Positions 18,104-27,045 are shown, numbered from the stretch's first letter. The stretch: DNA of 64,000 bases from Deinococcus humi (GCF_014201875.1 NZ_JACHFL010000022.1:1-64000), one strand, 5' to 3'. Notes: generated from the letters alone by a model not told the origin. Numbers and translations are program-made.

Positions 18104-19033
18104 ATGATCCTGAATGCTGACGCTCTTTCGCACCGCCTCTCCTGGCGCGGTGTGCTCGCTGGACTCCTGGTGGGTTTGGTGTCCACCCTGACCATCATCG
18201 CCTTGGGCACCGTAATCACCGCCTTGACCGGCCTGACCCTCTCGGGCGTCGGCATCGCCGCCGCCATCTGGACCGGGATTGCCGCCCTGGTGGGGGCGTA
18301 CCTGGCGGGCCTGACCGCCGTGCGCTCTGCTGCGCCGGCCACCCGCAACGAGGACGGCATCGCCGCCATGACCCACGATGACGCCACGCTGACGGGCCTG
18401 GTCCTGGGCAGCCTGCTGATCTTGCTGACCACCGTGTTCGCCTTCAACAGCGCCTCACGTCTGGTGGGCACCGCCACGAACGTGCTGGGGACCGTGGCTG
18501 GAACGACGGCCACGGCTGCCGGTGCAGCTGGTACCGGCAGCGCGCAGGTCCCCGGCATTCAGAACTTCTTCAACAACATCACGCCGGTGGATGTCGAAGG
18601 GCTGATTGCCAACAACACCGATCTGGATCAGGAGCAGGTCTCGGCCACCGCGAACGTGGTGACGGGCATTGTCCGCCGCGCCAGCAACGATCTGGGCGAC
18701 GTGGACCTGGCCAACATCGGTGATTTCGCGCAGGCCCGCGTGGACTCGATCAAGCAGGCCCTGAGCGGCCCGCAGTTCGTGACCCGGCTGGAGCGCCAGG
18801 GGCTGACCAATGCGCAGGCCACTGAGGTACAGACCGAGATCACGCAGTCGGTGGACCGCATTGAGAAGCAGGCCAGCCAAGCGGTGGACAACGCCGAGGC
18901 TGCCGCCCGGACTGCCGCGAGCACGGCTGGCTGGGGCTGGCTGCTGGCCGCCGGGCTGACCCTGCTGGCGAGCATCTTCGGCGCGCGTAGCGCGGCGACC
19001 CACCGCGCGATTGCCCGCACCCCTGGACGCTAG
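18104..19033 (+). CDS. Glycine/alanine-rich integral membrane protein
   Basis: The 309-residue protein has membrane helices at about residues 15-38, 42-70 and 93-117, then a long Ala/Gln/Asp-rich amphipathic segment (about 135-280) and a final helix at about 281-302. The polar segment has helical heptad-like spacing ([23 protein letters not shown]). No family with a known function is recognised. AAGGAATGCT precedes ATG 18104. It likely belongs with the YsnF-like gene upstream and ends before an intrinsic terminator at 19116. Confidence 0.65.
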   Translation: MILNADALSHRLSWRGVLAGLLVGLVSTLTIIALGTVITALTGLTLSGVGIAAAIWTGIAALVGAYLAGLTAVRSAAPATRNEDGIAAMTHDDATLTGLVLGSLLILLTTVFAFNSASRLVGTATNVLGTVAGTTATAAGAAGTGSAQVPGIQNFFNNITPVDVEGLIANNTDLDQEQVSATANVVTGIVRRASNDLGDVDLANIGDFAQARVDSIKQALSGPQFVTRLERQGLTNAQATEVQTEITQSVDRIEKQASQAVDNAEAAARTAASTAGWGWLLAAGLTLLASIFGARSAATHRAIARTPGR

Positions 19034-19115
19034 GAAGCGGGTCTAGCAGCAGAACAGCGTTGACGTCAGGCCGTCCATGGACGTCAGAACACAAGGCAAG
19101 AGCACGCTGTCGCCT

Positions 19116-19140
19116 GTCCCCTCCGAGGAGGGGACTTTTT
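19116..19140 (+). terminator. Intrinsic terminator after the YsnF/membrane-protein unit
   Basis: Perfect 8-bp arms GTCCCCTC/GAGGGGAC with a 4-base loop (19116-19135) are followed directly by TTTTT (19136-19140). Confidence 0.85.
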
Positions 19141-19486
19141 GCATCCCCAACTTCCCTTGCTGACCTCAAACGCGAGCCATGGCCTATCAGGCTGGGGTAT
19201 ACCCAAAACTGGTAATGGGCCAGTGCTGAAAGGTAACCCCCAGTGCTTCAATGGTTATCCAGCATCGATGACCGCGCCGTCTACACTCTGCACGTATGGC
19301 CTCCCATGAATTTCTTAGGCGGTACAACGCGCTGTGTCAGCACTTGCACACCCCGTTGGCCCAAGAGTTGCATCCCGATTCCTCAACATTCAAGACGACA
19401 TTACCTGGACACTCCAAATTGTTCGGCTGTAAGTGGGCGCGGGCGGGCTTGGGCCTGAATGAAACGTCGGTGCCAGGGGGACACCT
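19141..19486. other. Intergenic region, 346 bases
   Basis: Between the terminator and the DUF421 gene. A 64-codon plus-strand frame (19296-19490) lacks a ribosome site and family likeness, and is not called. The promoter of the DUF421 gene should lie here but no clear hexamers were found. Confidence 0.35.
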
Positions 19487-20245
19487 GTGAGCGGCCCGCC
19501 CATCATCCCCTTCGACTGGCAGCGCATCTGGCTGGGTGACGCGCCGCCGCTGTTCCTGCTGGAAATCGTCTTCCGCACCGCCGTGATCTTCGTCTGGTTG
19601 CTGCTCCTGCTGCAGTTGACCGGCAAACGCGGGCTGGCCCAGCTCAGCGCGCTGGAACTGGTGATTGTCATCGCGCTGGGCTCGGCGGCGGGCGATCCGC
19701 TGTTCTATCCCGAAGTCCCGCTGCTGCACGCCATGCTGGCACTGGCGCTGGTGGTGGGCTTTCAACGGGTGCTGGCCGGGCTGGTGGTCCGCTCCGAGCG
19801 GGTGGAGACCTTTATGGAGGGCCAGCCGGTGGAGCTGGTGCGCGACGGCGTATTCAGCGTGGCCGCGCTGGAGAGAGCCAACCTGAGCCGGGAGGACCTG
19901 TTTGAGAAACTGCGTTTCGAGGGGGTCATGCAACTGGGCGAGGTCCGCCGTGCCTACTTCGAGCAGGACGGTGACCTATCCGTCTTCAGACACGACACGG
20001 ACCCGCCGCCCGGTCTCCCCGTGGTGCCGCCGTGGGACCTGGAGCCGCCCACCGTGCTGAACCCGGACCTGCCTCAGCAGGGGTTTGTGGCCTGCCTGGA
20101 CTGCGGGCGGGTCCAGCAGGTCAGTGGTCTGCTGGTCGGCTGTGTGTGCGGGGGCAAGGCGGGCTGGACGGTGGCGACGGCTGATCCACTCGCAACTGCA
20201 GAGGCGGAAAAGGACCGCCAAGCGGCCCTGTGGTCTGCTCCCTAA
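19487..20245 (+). CDS. DUF421 (YetF-like) membrane protein with zinc-ribbon-like tail
   Basis: The N-terminal 95 residues hold membrane helices (FLLEIVFRTAVIFVWLLLLL; AMLALALVVGFQRVLAGL) and the family motif TGKRGLAQLSALELVIVIALGS. The cytoplasmic DUF421 domain follows, with SERVETFMEGQPVELVRDG and LSREDLFEKLR. Such proteins affect spore germination or envelope stress in Bacillus, mechanism unclear. The last 45 residues add a four-cysteine segment, CLDCGR and CVCGGK, not typical of YetF and resembling a zinc ribbon. GTG 19487 has a purine-rich site (AGGGGG) upstream. Confidence 0.8.
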   Translation: MSGPPIIPFDWQRIWLGDAPPLFLLEIVFRTAVIFVWLLLLLQLTGKRGLAQLSALELVIVIALGSAAGDPLFYPEVPLLHAMLALALVVGFQRVLAGLVVRSERVETFMEGQPVELVRDGVFSVAALERANLSREDLFEKLRFEGVMQLGEVRRAYFEQDGDLSVFRHDTDPPPGLPVVPPWDLEPPTVLNPDLPQQGFVACLDCGRVQQVSGLLVGCVCGGKAGWTVATADPLATAEAEKDRQAALWSAP

Positions 20246-20349
20246 AAACTGGACGACATGACAGAGAAACTCCGGATTCAGGTCATCAGCGTCCAGGGTC
20301 TGTCCGCTTGATGGATCCTCAGTTCTGACGGTTCTGGTCACTTAACCTC

Positions 20350-21161
20350 GGTTGTGGCAAGTTGTTGGGGTAGGGTGACGCGGTGCTGAGTGGTCAGAAG
20401 CTTCCTGGGTACCGATTCCCTCTCGCCGTGATCGGCTACGCCGCCAATGCTCGATCATCGCTTCACCCTCAGCTATCGGGACGTCGAAGAACTGCTGCTG
20501 GAACGGGGGATCACCGTCACCCGCGAGTCCATTCGGACTTGGTACATCAAATTCAGCGCCCTCTTTGCACAGGGCCTGCGTCACCGGGAACCCCGTCGGG
20601 GTTCCCGGCGGCATGTCGACGTTACGGTGCGTGGACGTCGGTGGGGTCAAACACTGGCTGTGGGGGCCGTAGACGAACACGGTGCCGTGCTGGACGTCCT
20701 CCTTCAACAACACCGGGACACCGAAGCTGCCAAGTCGTTCTTTCATCGCCTGCGGGGGGAATACGACACGCCGGAGGTCATTCACACCGACAAGCTCTGG
20801 AGCTATGGCGCGGCCCTGCGCGAGCTTCCCGTGCTCCACCCCGTGGAGCACGTCCAGGTGATTGCGACGGCACGCTGCAACAACCTGATTGAACAGTCTC
20901 ACCGACCCACCCGGAAGCAGGAACGTCAGCAGCGAGGCTTCAAATCACGACGAAGGGCACAAGGTTTTCTCAACCTACACGCTCGAATCACGAACCTTCA
21001 CCACCCTGCTCGCTCCACCGTCCCTGCTCCCCAGCGCCGTTTTCACCAGGAAAAAGTCTTCAAGACCTGGCGGCAGGTCGTGGAACAGGCGGCCTGAAGT
21101 TCAGGCCGCTTCCGTGCCTGACTTTCCTGTGCTTTCTGAAAGCCAACAACTTGCCACAACC
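20350..21161 (+). mobile_element. IS6-family insertion sequence, decayed (copy 1)
   Basis: Perfect 19-bp terminal inverted repeats, GGTTGTGGCAAGTTGTTGG, lie at 20350-20368 and (inverted) 21143-21161, giving an 812-bp element of normal IS6 size. The transposase inside is frameshifted (see 20383-21097). No target duplication is visible next to the ends. With copies 2 and 3 near 30.2-31.0 kb it brackets a 9-kb island. Confidence 0.85.
20383..21097 (+). pseudogene. IS6-family DDE transposase, frameshifted
   Basis: The N-terminal part (LPGYRFPLAVIGYA) is in one frame and the rest, from DHRFTLSYRDVEELLLERGI, continues in another after one extra base near 20446. Between about 20625 and 20666 the conserved GVKHWLWG segment is in a third frame, which displaces the region after the first catalytic Asp (in RHVDV). 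The second Asp (HTDKLWSYG) and the Glu (NNLIEQSHRPTR) remain. Three frame changes make an active enzyme unlikely. The C-terminus (KTWRQVVEQAA) is typical of the Deinococcus IS6 group. Confidence 0.8.
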
Positions 21162-21316
21162 CCGCCAACGTGTTCTGTTCGCAAGCTGACACACTGCACG
21201 GAATCAGCGGAAGAACCAATAGCGGGGCAGCTCTAAACCGCCTGGATCCGCTCAAGCGTGCTCAATGCAACCCCTGTCGCTCATTTCTACTTTACGACTC
21301 GACGCCATACCAAAAG

Positions 21317-21344
21317 TACCACCTCTTATCCTAAAATGGTGGTA
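21317..21344 (+). promoter_or_regulatory. Toxin-antitoxin promoter/operator dyad, near-leaderless start
   Basis: TACCACC (21317-21323) and GGTGGTA (21338-21344) form a 7-bp inverted repeat with a 14-base spacer that contains a -10-like TATCCT (21327-21332). The antitoxin ATG is at 21344, so transcription would begin only a few bases upstream. A dyad over the promoter fits antitoxin autorepression. Confidence 0.5.
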
Positions 21345-21586
21345 TGACCTCGAGCAAGCTCAGTATCAGCCTGAATGCCCAACTGGTGGATTTTCTTGAG
21401 CACTACCAAGCGGCCCACCAGATCCGCTCCAGATCCGAGGTCATCAGTGAGGCGGTGGCTTTGCTCCAGGAACGCGAGCTCGAGCAACAGTACGCCGAGG
21501 CGCTGGAAGAGTGGGCACCGGAAGCGGACGCCTGGGAAGTGGTGACTGGCGACGGACTGACCGAGGAACGCGATGCAGCGCGGTGA
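21344..21586 (+). CDS. Ribbon-helix-helix antitoxin (MazE/ParD-like)
   Basis: The 80-residue protein opens with a ribbon strand (KLSISLNAQLVDFLEHYQ) and continues with the RHH helices (IRSRSEVISEAVALLQERELEQQ), so it should bind operator DNA as a dimer. The acidic C-terminus (EEWAPEADAWEVVTGDG) would wrap the toxin. Its last 14 bases overlap the toxin gene, typical of type II toxin-antitoxin operons. A dyad covers its promoter. It follows the decayed IS6 element by 180 bases. Confidence 0.85.
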   Translation: MTSSKLSISLNAQLVDFLEHYQAAHQIRSRSEVISEAVALLQERELEQQYAEALEEWAPEADAWEVVTGDGLTEERDAAR

Positions 21587-21923
21587 GGTTTATTTTGCAG
21601 ACCTCAATCCTGCCCGCGGCTCCGAGGCCAACAAGCGCCGGCCGGTGCTCATCGTCAGCAACGACGGCCTGAACCGCACCGTGGCCCGGCTCGGCCGCGG
21701 CGTGATCACCATCGTGCCGCTGACCAGCAACACGGAGCGCGTCTACAATTTTCAGGTCCTTCTGCCGGCTCTCACCAGCGGCCTGCCCCAGGACAGCAAA
21801 GCCCAGTGCGAGCAGGTGCGCAGCGTGGCCGCCGAACGCCTGACTGGTCCCGCCGTCTGCCGAATTCCCAGCGACCTGATGGTCCGCGTCGACGCCGCCC
21901 TCCGCCTGCACCTGGCCCTGTGA
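21573..21923 (+). CDS. mazF: MazF/PemK-family endoribonuclease toxin
   Basis: The 116-residue protein has the PemK/MazF fold signature: MQRGEVYFADLNPARGSE at the N-terminus, KRRPVLIVSND with the conserved Arg, then VITIVPLTSN and a C-terminal VDAALRLHLAL. MazF toxins cleave mRNA at short sequences. The active-site region (RGEVY, RRP, PLTS) looks complete. Translation is coupled to the antitoxin by a 14-base overlap. The specific cut site cannot be predicted. Confidence 0.88.
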   Translation: MQRGEVYFADLNPARGSEANKRRPVLIVSNDGLNRTVARLGRGVITIVPLTSNTERVYNFQVLLPALTSGLPQDSKAQCEQVRSVAAERLTGPAVCRIPSDLMVRVDAALRLHLAL

Positions 21924-22343
21924 ACTGAACGCTCTTCCCTGTTCACGACCCGGAGAGCAACAAGGCATGCCCCAGGAATCCCGGCAGAAAGTGCCCCACC
22001 CGTCGAGCGGGCGGGACATACCGGAGGGCTGGGAAAGCAACGGACGGAACTCAAGTGCCGCTCGTGGTCATCTCGAGTGGCGAATCCTCTCGCCTGACAC
22101 CGGGTCTGCGAGACTGGCTCCTCCCGAGGACGCTTTCAGTTTGTAACCATCGAAAAGGCCACCGGACACGCGCCCCGACGCTTTCAAACCGTGCTCACCT
22201 TCCTCCAGCGGGTCCTGGAGAACGACGGTTCGCATGGTGGGCGTTGACGACCCCTTCGAAGGTCTGGCCCTCCGCAGTGCATTGCCCTCGGCTCACGTGC
22301 CCGTGGGACGCGGCCTTCATCACACGAAAATTCGAGGGCCAGA
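21924..22343. other. Region of decayed coding sequence
   Basis: No intact gene. A plus-strand segment at about 22131-22249 reads coding-like (FVTIEKATGHAPRRFQTVL) but is open only between stops, and another frame upstream (from 22055) starts MPLVVISSGESSRL. They could be pieces of one broken gene, possibly the same locus as the Sua5-like relic downstream. Confidence 0.3.
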
Positions 22344-22511
22344 AATGAACCGGCTGCCGTGGCGCTCCTCCGACAGGCAGGGACACCGGTGGTCCCGGTA
22401 TCAGCCAACCACGGGGCCCCGCTCCCGTCGGGCTGCCAGGCCCTCGTGCATGCTGGACACGTCCAGCAACGGGTCCGGGGACCCAGCAGTCCGGCCCTGG
22501 CACCTTGGTGA
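22344..22511 (+). pseudogene. Relic resembling a Sua5/YrdC (tRNA threonylcarbamoyl-AMP synthase) domain
   Basis: A 55-codon stretch reads NEPAAVALLRQAGTPVVPVS followed by ANHGAPLPS, matching the YrdC pattern in which a helix ending ALL..AG.PVV leads to the S-A-N substrate loop and a G.P.P turn. The frame lacks a start, lacks the N-terminal KxR half of the domain and stops at 22509-22511. The similarity is by eye only. If correct it is the remnant of a housekeeping-type gene, presumably an extra copy, within the IS6-bracketed island. Confidence 0.4.
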
Positions 22512-22535
22512 ATGAGATGGGCAGTCCGGCACCCC

Positions 22536-23048
22536 TCAGCGGTAGAGCCGGAACGCAACCCGCCAGGCGTCAGGGTACTCGCCATACGAGTTGACGCAGG
22601 AAAGCGTGAATCGCCCCACCGGAATCCTGACCTCCTGCCCGTTCGCCTGTTCGCAACCTCCCTCCAGTCGGGACAGCGCCGCCTCGGAAACCGCTGAGCC
22701 TGCCGCAAAGGTAAACGCCTTTGCCAGCACCGACGACAGGTACCCTCCGGGATACAACAGATCGTCTTGCACACCCTGCGCGTAACCCACGGAAGTCACC
22801 ACATTGTTGACGCGGATCACCGAAAGGGTGGGGCCGGCCTCTGGCATGTCGCCAGGCTGTGGGAGACGCTCGGGGGCAAGCGTGTAGCGGAAGTCGACCA
22901 CCCCGCCGCCCAGCGGCTCACGGGAGCTGAGGGTGCAATGGGACTGGCGACAGAAACTGCTCTCGAAAAAAGAGTTGATGGTGCCGAGCAGCGGCGCGGC
23001 GTGGGCAGTGGATCCGAGGGCGAGCAGTGGCAGGATCAGAAGTTTCAT
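22536..23048 (-). CDS. Secreted protein of unknown function, 170 residues
   Basis: A signal peptide is clear (MKLLILPLLALGSTAHA, cleavage after AHA). The mature 153 residues contain four cysteines (FCRQSHC, GGCEQ, LSCVN), consistent with two disulfides, and short beta-like stretches. No enzymatic motif is seen. It is the last gene of a minus-strand group with the secreted protein at 23157-23573, 108 bases away. Function unknown. Confidence 0.65.
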   Translation of the reverse strand: MKLLILPLLALGSTAHAAPLLGTINSFFESSFCRQSHCTLSSREPLGGGVVDFRYTLAPERLPQPGDMPEAGPTLSVIRVNNVVTSVGYAQGVQDDLLYPGGYLSSVLAKAFTFAAGSAVSEAALSRLEGGCEQANGQEVRIPVGRFTLSCVNSYGEYPDAWRVAFRLYR

Positions 23049-23156
23049 GGCGTCTCCCTTGACGAGGTTCCGGGCGGGCCGAGTGGCCCTGGGTCACTGG
23101 TGTGGACCACGAACGCACCTCAAAGCGTTTTCCCCGCTGTGGTGCGTTCGTGGCAC

Positions 23157-23573
23157 TTAGCGTCCGCTGCCGTCGTACAGGTCGATGAAGTAGCGAGAAT
23201 CCTCCCACCAGTCGAAGTGGTAGTCCTTGCCGTTGTTCGAGCAGCTCGTGGCCATGCCCGTGCGCAGGTCGAGCACGTAGTCCTCGTACCAGTCGTCGCC
23301 GCTCATGTCGCTGTCAAAACGGATCTCCGCGTGGTCCACGGTTCCGTTGGGCCACCAGGCGCCGAACCACTCGTTGACCTTGACGGTTCCACTGTGCCAG
23401 TTGCCCCCGGAGCCGCCGCGGTACTCGAAATTGATGTTGCGGTCGGTGGAGTTGTAGATGCAGAACATGTCGACGTAGGCGTTGTTGGACGCAGCGTGGG
23501 CGGACGCGCCGAGCAGCTGGGCGGCGAGCAGGGCGACGGTAGACAGGCGGCGCAGGGGGTTCAGGACAGTCAT
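23157..23573 (-). CDS. Secreted aromatic-rich protein; twin-leader gene A
   Basis: From ATG 23573 (AAGGAGC about 7 bases upstream) the product is 138 residues with a signal peptide (LSTVALLAAQLLGASAHA). The mature part is rich in Trp, Tyr, Asp and Asn with two cysteines (MFCIYN, TSCSNN) and looks like a small beta domain (INFEYRGGSGGNW, AEIRFDSDMSGDDWYEDYVL). An in-frame ATG 23642 lies just after GGAGGAG within the repeated upstream sequence and would add 23 residues. The signal peptide resembles that of the 27388 gene (LRRLxxTVAL), which shares the same upstream repeat. Function unknown. Confidence 0.65.
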   Translation of the reverse strand: MTVLNPLRRLSTVALLAAQLLGASAHAASNNAYVDMFCIYNSTDRNINFEYRGGSGGNWHSGTVKVNEWFGAWWPNGTVDHAEIRFDSDMSGDDWYEDYVLDLRTGMATSCSNNGKDYHFDWWEDSRYFIDLYDGSGR

Positions 23574-23644
23574 GGCAGTGCTCCTTGGGGTGCAGCGAGT
23601 GGATGCTTTGGGCTCGGGGCGGGCGTTCAGCGGTTTATGCATCT

Positions 23645-23714
23645 CTCCTCCGTTAACCTCGTCGTTCTTGAAATCAAGGTACGGAGGGTGCCCGATCAGC
23701 ACCCGAGCAACTCC
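23645..23714 (-). repeat. 70-bp upstream repeat, copy B
   Basis: This segment, read on the minus strand, matches 27240-27309 read on the plus strand at about 65 of 70 positions. It starts in the last codons of the LRV-like gene (ELLGC, stop) and ends in the ribosome site of the secreted-protein gene. It includes the dyad CTTGATTTCAAG. Confidence 0.9.
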
Positions 23715-24415
23715 TCCAACGTCCGGGCGGGTGCAGGCACGACGGTGCGTCCGGGAAGAAGGGCCGCAAGGGCCGCGCGGCGGACGGCGCGGTGGTCGTG
23801 CCGCAGCAGCCGGAACAGCAGGCCGCGGGAGACTGCCGGGGACTGCGCCACGAGCCAGGCCGCGTACACGCCGTATGCCGCGAGGTCATCGGGTGTGCCG
23901 AGCAGGTGGACCGGCAGCCGGCCGGCCAGCACGTCGTTCAGACATCTGGCCCACCAGCCGGACAATTCAGGGTGCAGGAGGGCCGCGCGGCGCACCGTGG
24001 GGTCATCGTCGAGGGCGAGGCGCCGCAGGAGTGCTTCGGGGGCCCGGGGGTGGTGGGCGACGAGCAGGCGCGCCCAAGGCCCGAGCCGGGCGAGGGCGCA
24101 CAGCGTGATGGGCTCGAGGGTCGGATCGGTCACGCCGAGTGTGGTGAGGTCAGCGCTGCTCCCCGCGCGCTGCAGGAGGGACAGAACGCCTCTGGGGGTG
24201 TTCGGATGTGTTGCGGCGAACCGTCGTTCGTGGGTCCGGGCACTGGTGGCGAGGCGTGTGAGGTGCAGCGCGCGCTCCAGTGCGGCGCCACGCTTCTCCT
24301 GGCCAACGGGTCTGGCGGCTCCGGACCCGGACCGTTCCGCCGTCACTGGCCGCCCTGAGGCCGCGGCGCCCCGATCCCGGCAGGTGCCGGTCTCCTCAGA
24401 TCCGCACGCCCGCAC
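23696..24415 (-). CDS. LRV/HEAT-like helical repeat protein
   Basis: Residues from about 50 onward consist of repeated helix pairs of the leucine-rich-repeat-variant kind: FAATHPNTPRGVLSLLQ, LVAHHPRAPEALLRRLALDD and PTVRRAALLHPEL, then AVRRAALAALLPG. Such solenoids bind proteins or peptides. The start is uncertain: GTG 24415 is the longest, and the first 45 residues are low complexity, so the true start may lie downstream. The gene is divergent from the SARP-like regulator (130-base gap), and its last 19 bases belong to the repeat shared with 27240-27309. Function unknown. Confidence 0.55.
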   Translation of the reverse strand: MRACGSEETGTCRDRGAAASGRPVTAERSGSGAARPVGQEKRGAALERALHLTRLATSARTHERRFAATHPNTPRGVLSLLQRAGSSADLTTLGVTDPTLEPITLCALARLGPWARLLVAHHPRAPEALLRRLALDDDPTVRRAALLHPELSGWWARCLNDVLAGRLPVHLLGTPDDLAAYGVYAAWLVAQSPAVSRGLLFRLLRHDHRAVRRAALAALLPGRTVVPAPARTLEELLGC

Positions 24416-24546
24416 AACTGCCAGGGGGTCTCCGGGCCTCCGACATCGCGGTTCATGCCCGGACCCTAGCCGCCCTGCCCGAGCAAGGCCCGATCAAGGT
24501 GATCGGTCCTGCTGGACCTCGCGCTGCGCGTTGCGTAAGGTGGGGC

Positions 24547-27045
24547 ATGAAGCTGCTGGCCCTGGGAACCCTGCGACTCGAGTCGTCCGGGCTGACCGCG
24601 CCGTTGCCGTTGCTGCTGCTCACCTACCTCGCAGAGCGGGGGGCCCAGTCCAGGGCGACGCTGACGCAGCTGTTCTTTGCAGGCAACACCGATCCCAGCG
24701 ATGGCCTGTCGTCGGTCCTCAGAAAGCTCCGCGACGAGGACCCTGCGCTCGTGCAGGACCGGGGGGGTCTGCTCGAGACGAACGTCGCGTTCGATGTGAC
24801 CGAGCTGGAGGCGGCGCAGACCGCGCGGCGGTACGACACCGTCGTGCAGCTGTATTCCGGCGCGTTCCTGCTGAGGCTCGACGGCCTCCTCGTCACCGCG
24901 CACGACCTGGGGGCGCACGGGCGCAAGAAACGCAAGTCGGAGATCTTGGTGAGTCCGGACGTGCTCGACTGGATCGACACGACCCGCAGCGGGACGGCCG
25001 ACCGGGTCCGTGAGGCCCATGTGCGCCTTGCCGAGCGGCATGCCGAACGTGGCGAGTTTGATGTGGCTGCCACCCTCGTCGAACGGGGCCTGGACCTCAG
25101 CGGAACGAACGCGCTCGAGGGCGCCCAGTACGGTCGCTACCACCGCCTGCTCCTGGCGGGCGGGAATCCCCGCGCCGGCATTCTGCAGCGCGAGGCGAGG
25201 GTGGACTTCGATCTGGTCCTGTCCGGGGACCGCGACGCCGCGCGCGCACAACTGCGCACCACCCTGCGCGGCCGCCGCCGTGAACGCGCGGCGCTGCGCG
25301 GGGTGCGGCGCGGCCAGTGGGCCTGGGTGACGGGGACGGCCGGCATGGGCAAGTCGTTGCTGCTCGCCCACCTTGACGGCTACGCCCTTGCGCCGGGCAC
25401 GGCGCCGTACTCGTCCCTGAGCGCCCTGCTCGATCCGGACGGCGCCCAGGACGCCGCGCAGGTCGTCTCCCGACTCGCGCAGCTCAACCGGCCGCTGCTG
25501 ATCGACGACTGGGACCACCTCGACGATCTGACACGCGCGGCGCTCGTCCATCTGCGTGACGTCCGTGCGCCCACCGCTGTGGTCATCGCCTCGCGCGGCC
25601 CGCCGGAAGTCCCCGTCGACCTGACGCTCACCCTGCGGCCGCTCGAGCCCGAAGAGCTGCGTGACCTGCCCGGAGCGTACGCGACCACGGGCGGATTGCC
25701 GTTCCTGGTCGACGCGCTGACCCGGGGCGAGCCGCTGACGCACGCGCTGCATGCCCGCTTCGCGGGCCTCTCCGACGCCTGTCTCGAGATGTATGCCGCC
25801 CTGACGTTGCTCGGACCTGGGTCCGACAGGCCGCGCCAGGTCACGGATCTCGCGGTGGTCCGCGACGCCCTGCATCTGCGTCCGGAAGATTTTGCGTCCA
25901 CGCTGCAACGCCTGATCGCGACGGGCCTCGTCGAACCCGGCGGAACGGTGCGGGCCAGGGCGACCGCCCTGGCCTTCGTGGAAACGCTCGGCGCCATGTA
26001 CCTCACCGTCGCTCTGCGCCTCGCGCGCCGCCTGGAGGGCCGCGGCGCCCACGAACTGTACGTGCGGGCCCGGCCGCTGTGGACCGGACACGATCACGGC
26101 GCACTCTGCGCGGCCAGCCTGGCGTGGGCCGACGAACTGATCGCACGCGGCTATGCCCGCCAGGCCGTGGAGGTCCTGCTCGAGGCGCAGCATGCCCTGC
26201 ACGACGGCTGTGCGGCGCCGCTGCGCCTTGCCCAGGCCTACGAGCGCAAGGGCGAGTACGCCCACGCGTGGGACCTCACCGCCCGCCTGGCCGACACGCC
26301 CGAGGTCCAGGCGCTCCAGGCCGTCCTCGAGTGGCGCCTGGGTCAACCGGACGCTGCGCGCCGCAGGGCCGGGGCGCTGCTTGGGCAGCCCCTGCCGAAA
26401 GAAGTGCGGGCCGAGGCCCGTTACGTCCTCGGGAACCTCGACGCGGAATGCGCAGACTTCGGCAGCGCCCGCAGTCACCTGGAAGGGGCCGCGTTTCTGT
26501 TTGGCCTGGTCGGCAGGACCCTGCGCCGCGCCGAAGTGCTCAGTGACCTCGCGATCGTCGCCGTCTGTACCCCCGAACCGCCGCCGGATCCGGGGACGGC
26601 GAGGCTCGACCCGGATCGCCTGTGGACCGAGGCGGTGGCACTCGCCGGGGAGGACGCCCTGCTCCGATCGCGCCTGCACAACAACCAGGGGCGGTGGAGC
26701 ATGCTCAATGGGAAGTACGGTGACGCGGAGCGCTCGTTCCTGAGCGCGCTCGACGAGGCCGACCGCTCGGGTGCGCGCGACAGCGCAGCCAAAGCCTGGC
26801 TCAACCTCGGCTTGCTCTATCACCATCTGAAACGCGTCTCCGAGGAGCGCGCGGCGTTCGAGAGCGCCCTGCTGCAGGCCAGGGCTTCCGGAGAGCGCGT
26901 CACGGAGGCCACGGCCCTGGCGAACCTCGCCGAACTCGACGGACAACCTGCCGGACTCGAGGAGGCGCTCGACATCGTTCGGGAACTGCAGCACGCCGAA
27001 CTCGAGGCGGAGTTCACCGGGATGCTCGAACAACTGCGCGGATAG
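24547..27045 (+). CDS. SARP-like transcriptional activator with ATPase and TPR domains
   Basis: The 832-residue protein has an N-terminal winged helix (about 1-85, LALGTLRLE opening), a BTAD-like helical region (about 90-240), an NTPase domain with Walker A GTAGMGKS (263-270) and Walker B LLIDDWD (317-323), and TPR-like helical repeats to the end (for example RLHNNQGRWSMLNGKYGDAE and AWLNLGLLYHHLKRV). This is the plan of large SARP/MalT-type regulators that bind ligand or protein and activate secondary functions. ATG 24547 follows AAGGTGGGG; an upstream extension to 24280 is out of family. It sits between the two secreted-protein genes sharing a leader and is the obvious candidate regulator. 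Confidence 0.8.
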   Translation: MKLLALGTLRLESSGLTAPLPLLLLTYLAERGAQSRATLTQLFFAGNTDPSDGLSSVLRKLRDEDPALVQDRGGLLETNVAFDVTELEAAQTARRYDTVVQLYSGAFLLRLDGLLVTAHDLGAHGRKKRKSEILVSPDVLDWIDTTRSGTADRVREAHVRLAERHAERGEFDVAATLVERGLDLSGTNALEGAQYGRYHRLLLAGGNPRAGILQREARVDFDLVLSGDRDAARAQLRTTLRGRRRERAALRGVRRGQWAWVTGTAGMGKSLLLAHLDGYALAPGTAPYSSLSALLDPDGAQDAAQVVSRLAQLNRPLLIDDWDHLDDLTRAALVHLRDVRAPTAVVIASRGPPEVPVDLTLTLRPLEPEELRDLPGAYATTGGLPFLVDALTRGEPLTHALHARFAGLSDACLEMYAALTLLGPGSDRPRQVTDLAVVRDALHLRPEDFASTLQRLIATGLVEPGGTVRARATALAFVETLGAMYLTVALRLARRLEGRGAHELYVRARPLWTGHDHGALCAASLAWADELIARGYARQAVEVLLEAQHALHDGCAAPLRLAQAYERKGEYAHAWDLTARLADTPEVQALQAVLEWRLGQPDAARRRAGALLGQPLPKEVRAEARYVLGNLDAECADFGSARSHLEGAAFLFGLVGRTLRRAEVLSDLAIVAVCTPEPPPDPGTARLDPDRLWTEAVALAGEDALLRSRLHNNQGRWSMLNGKYGDAERSFLSALDEADRSGARDSAAKAWLNLGLLYHHLKRVSEERAAFESALLQARASGERVTEATALANLAELDGQPAGLEEALDIVRELQHAELEAEFTGMLEQLRG

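Noticed and set aside
19296..19490. 64-codon frame before the DUF421 gene
   Set aside because: No ribosome site, no family likeness, overlaps the start of the DUF421 gene.
22767..25013. 748-codon plus-strand frame across 22.8-25.0 kb
   Set aside because: It runs antisense to two secreted-protein genes with signal peptides and the LRV-like gene, and overlaps the SARP-like gene out of frame.
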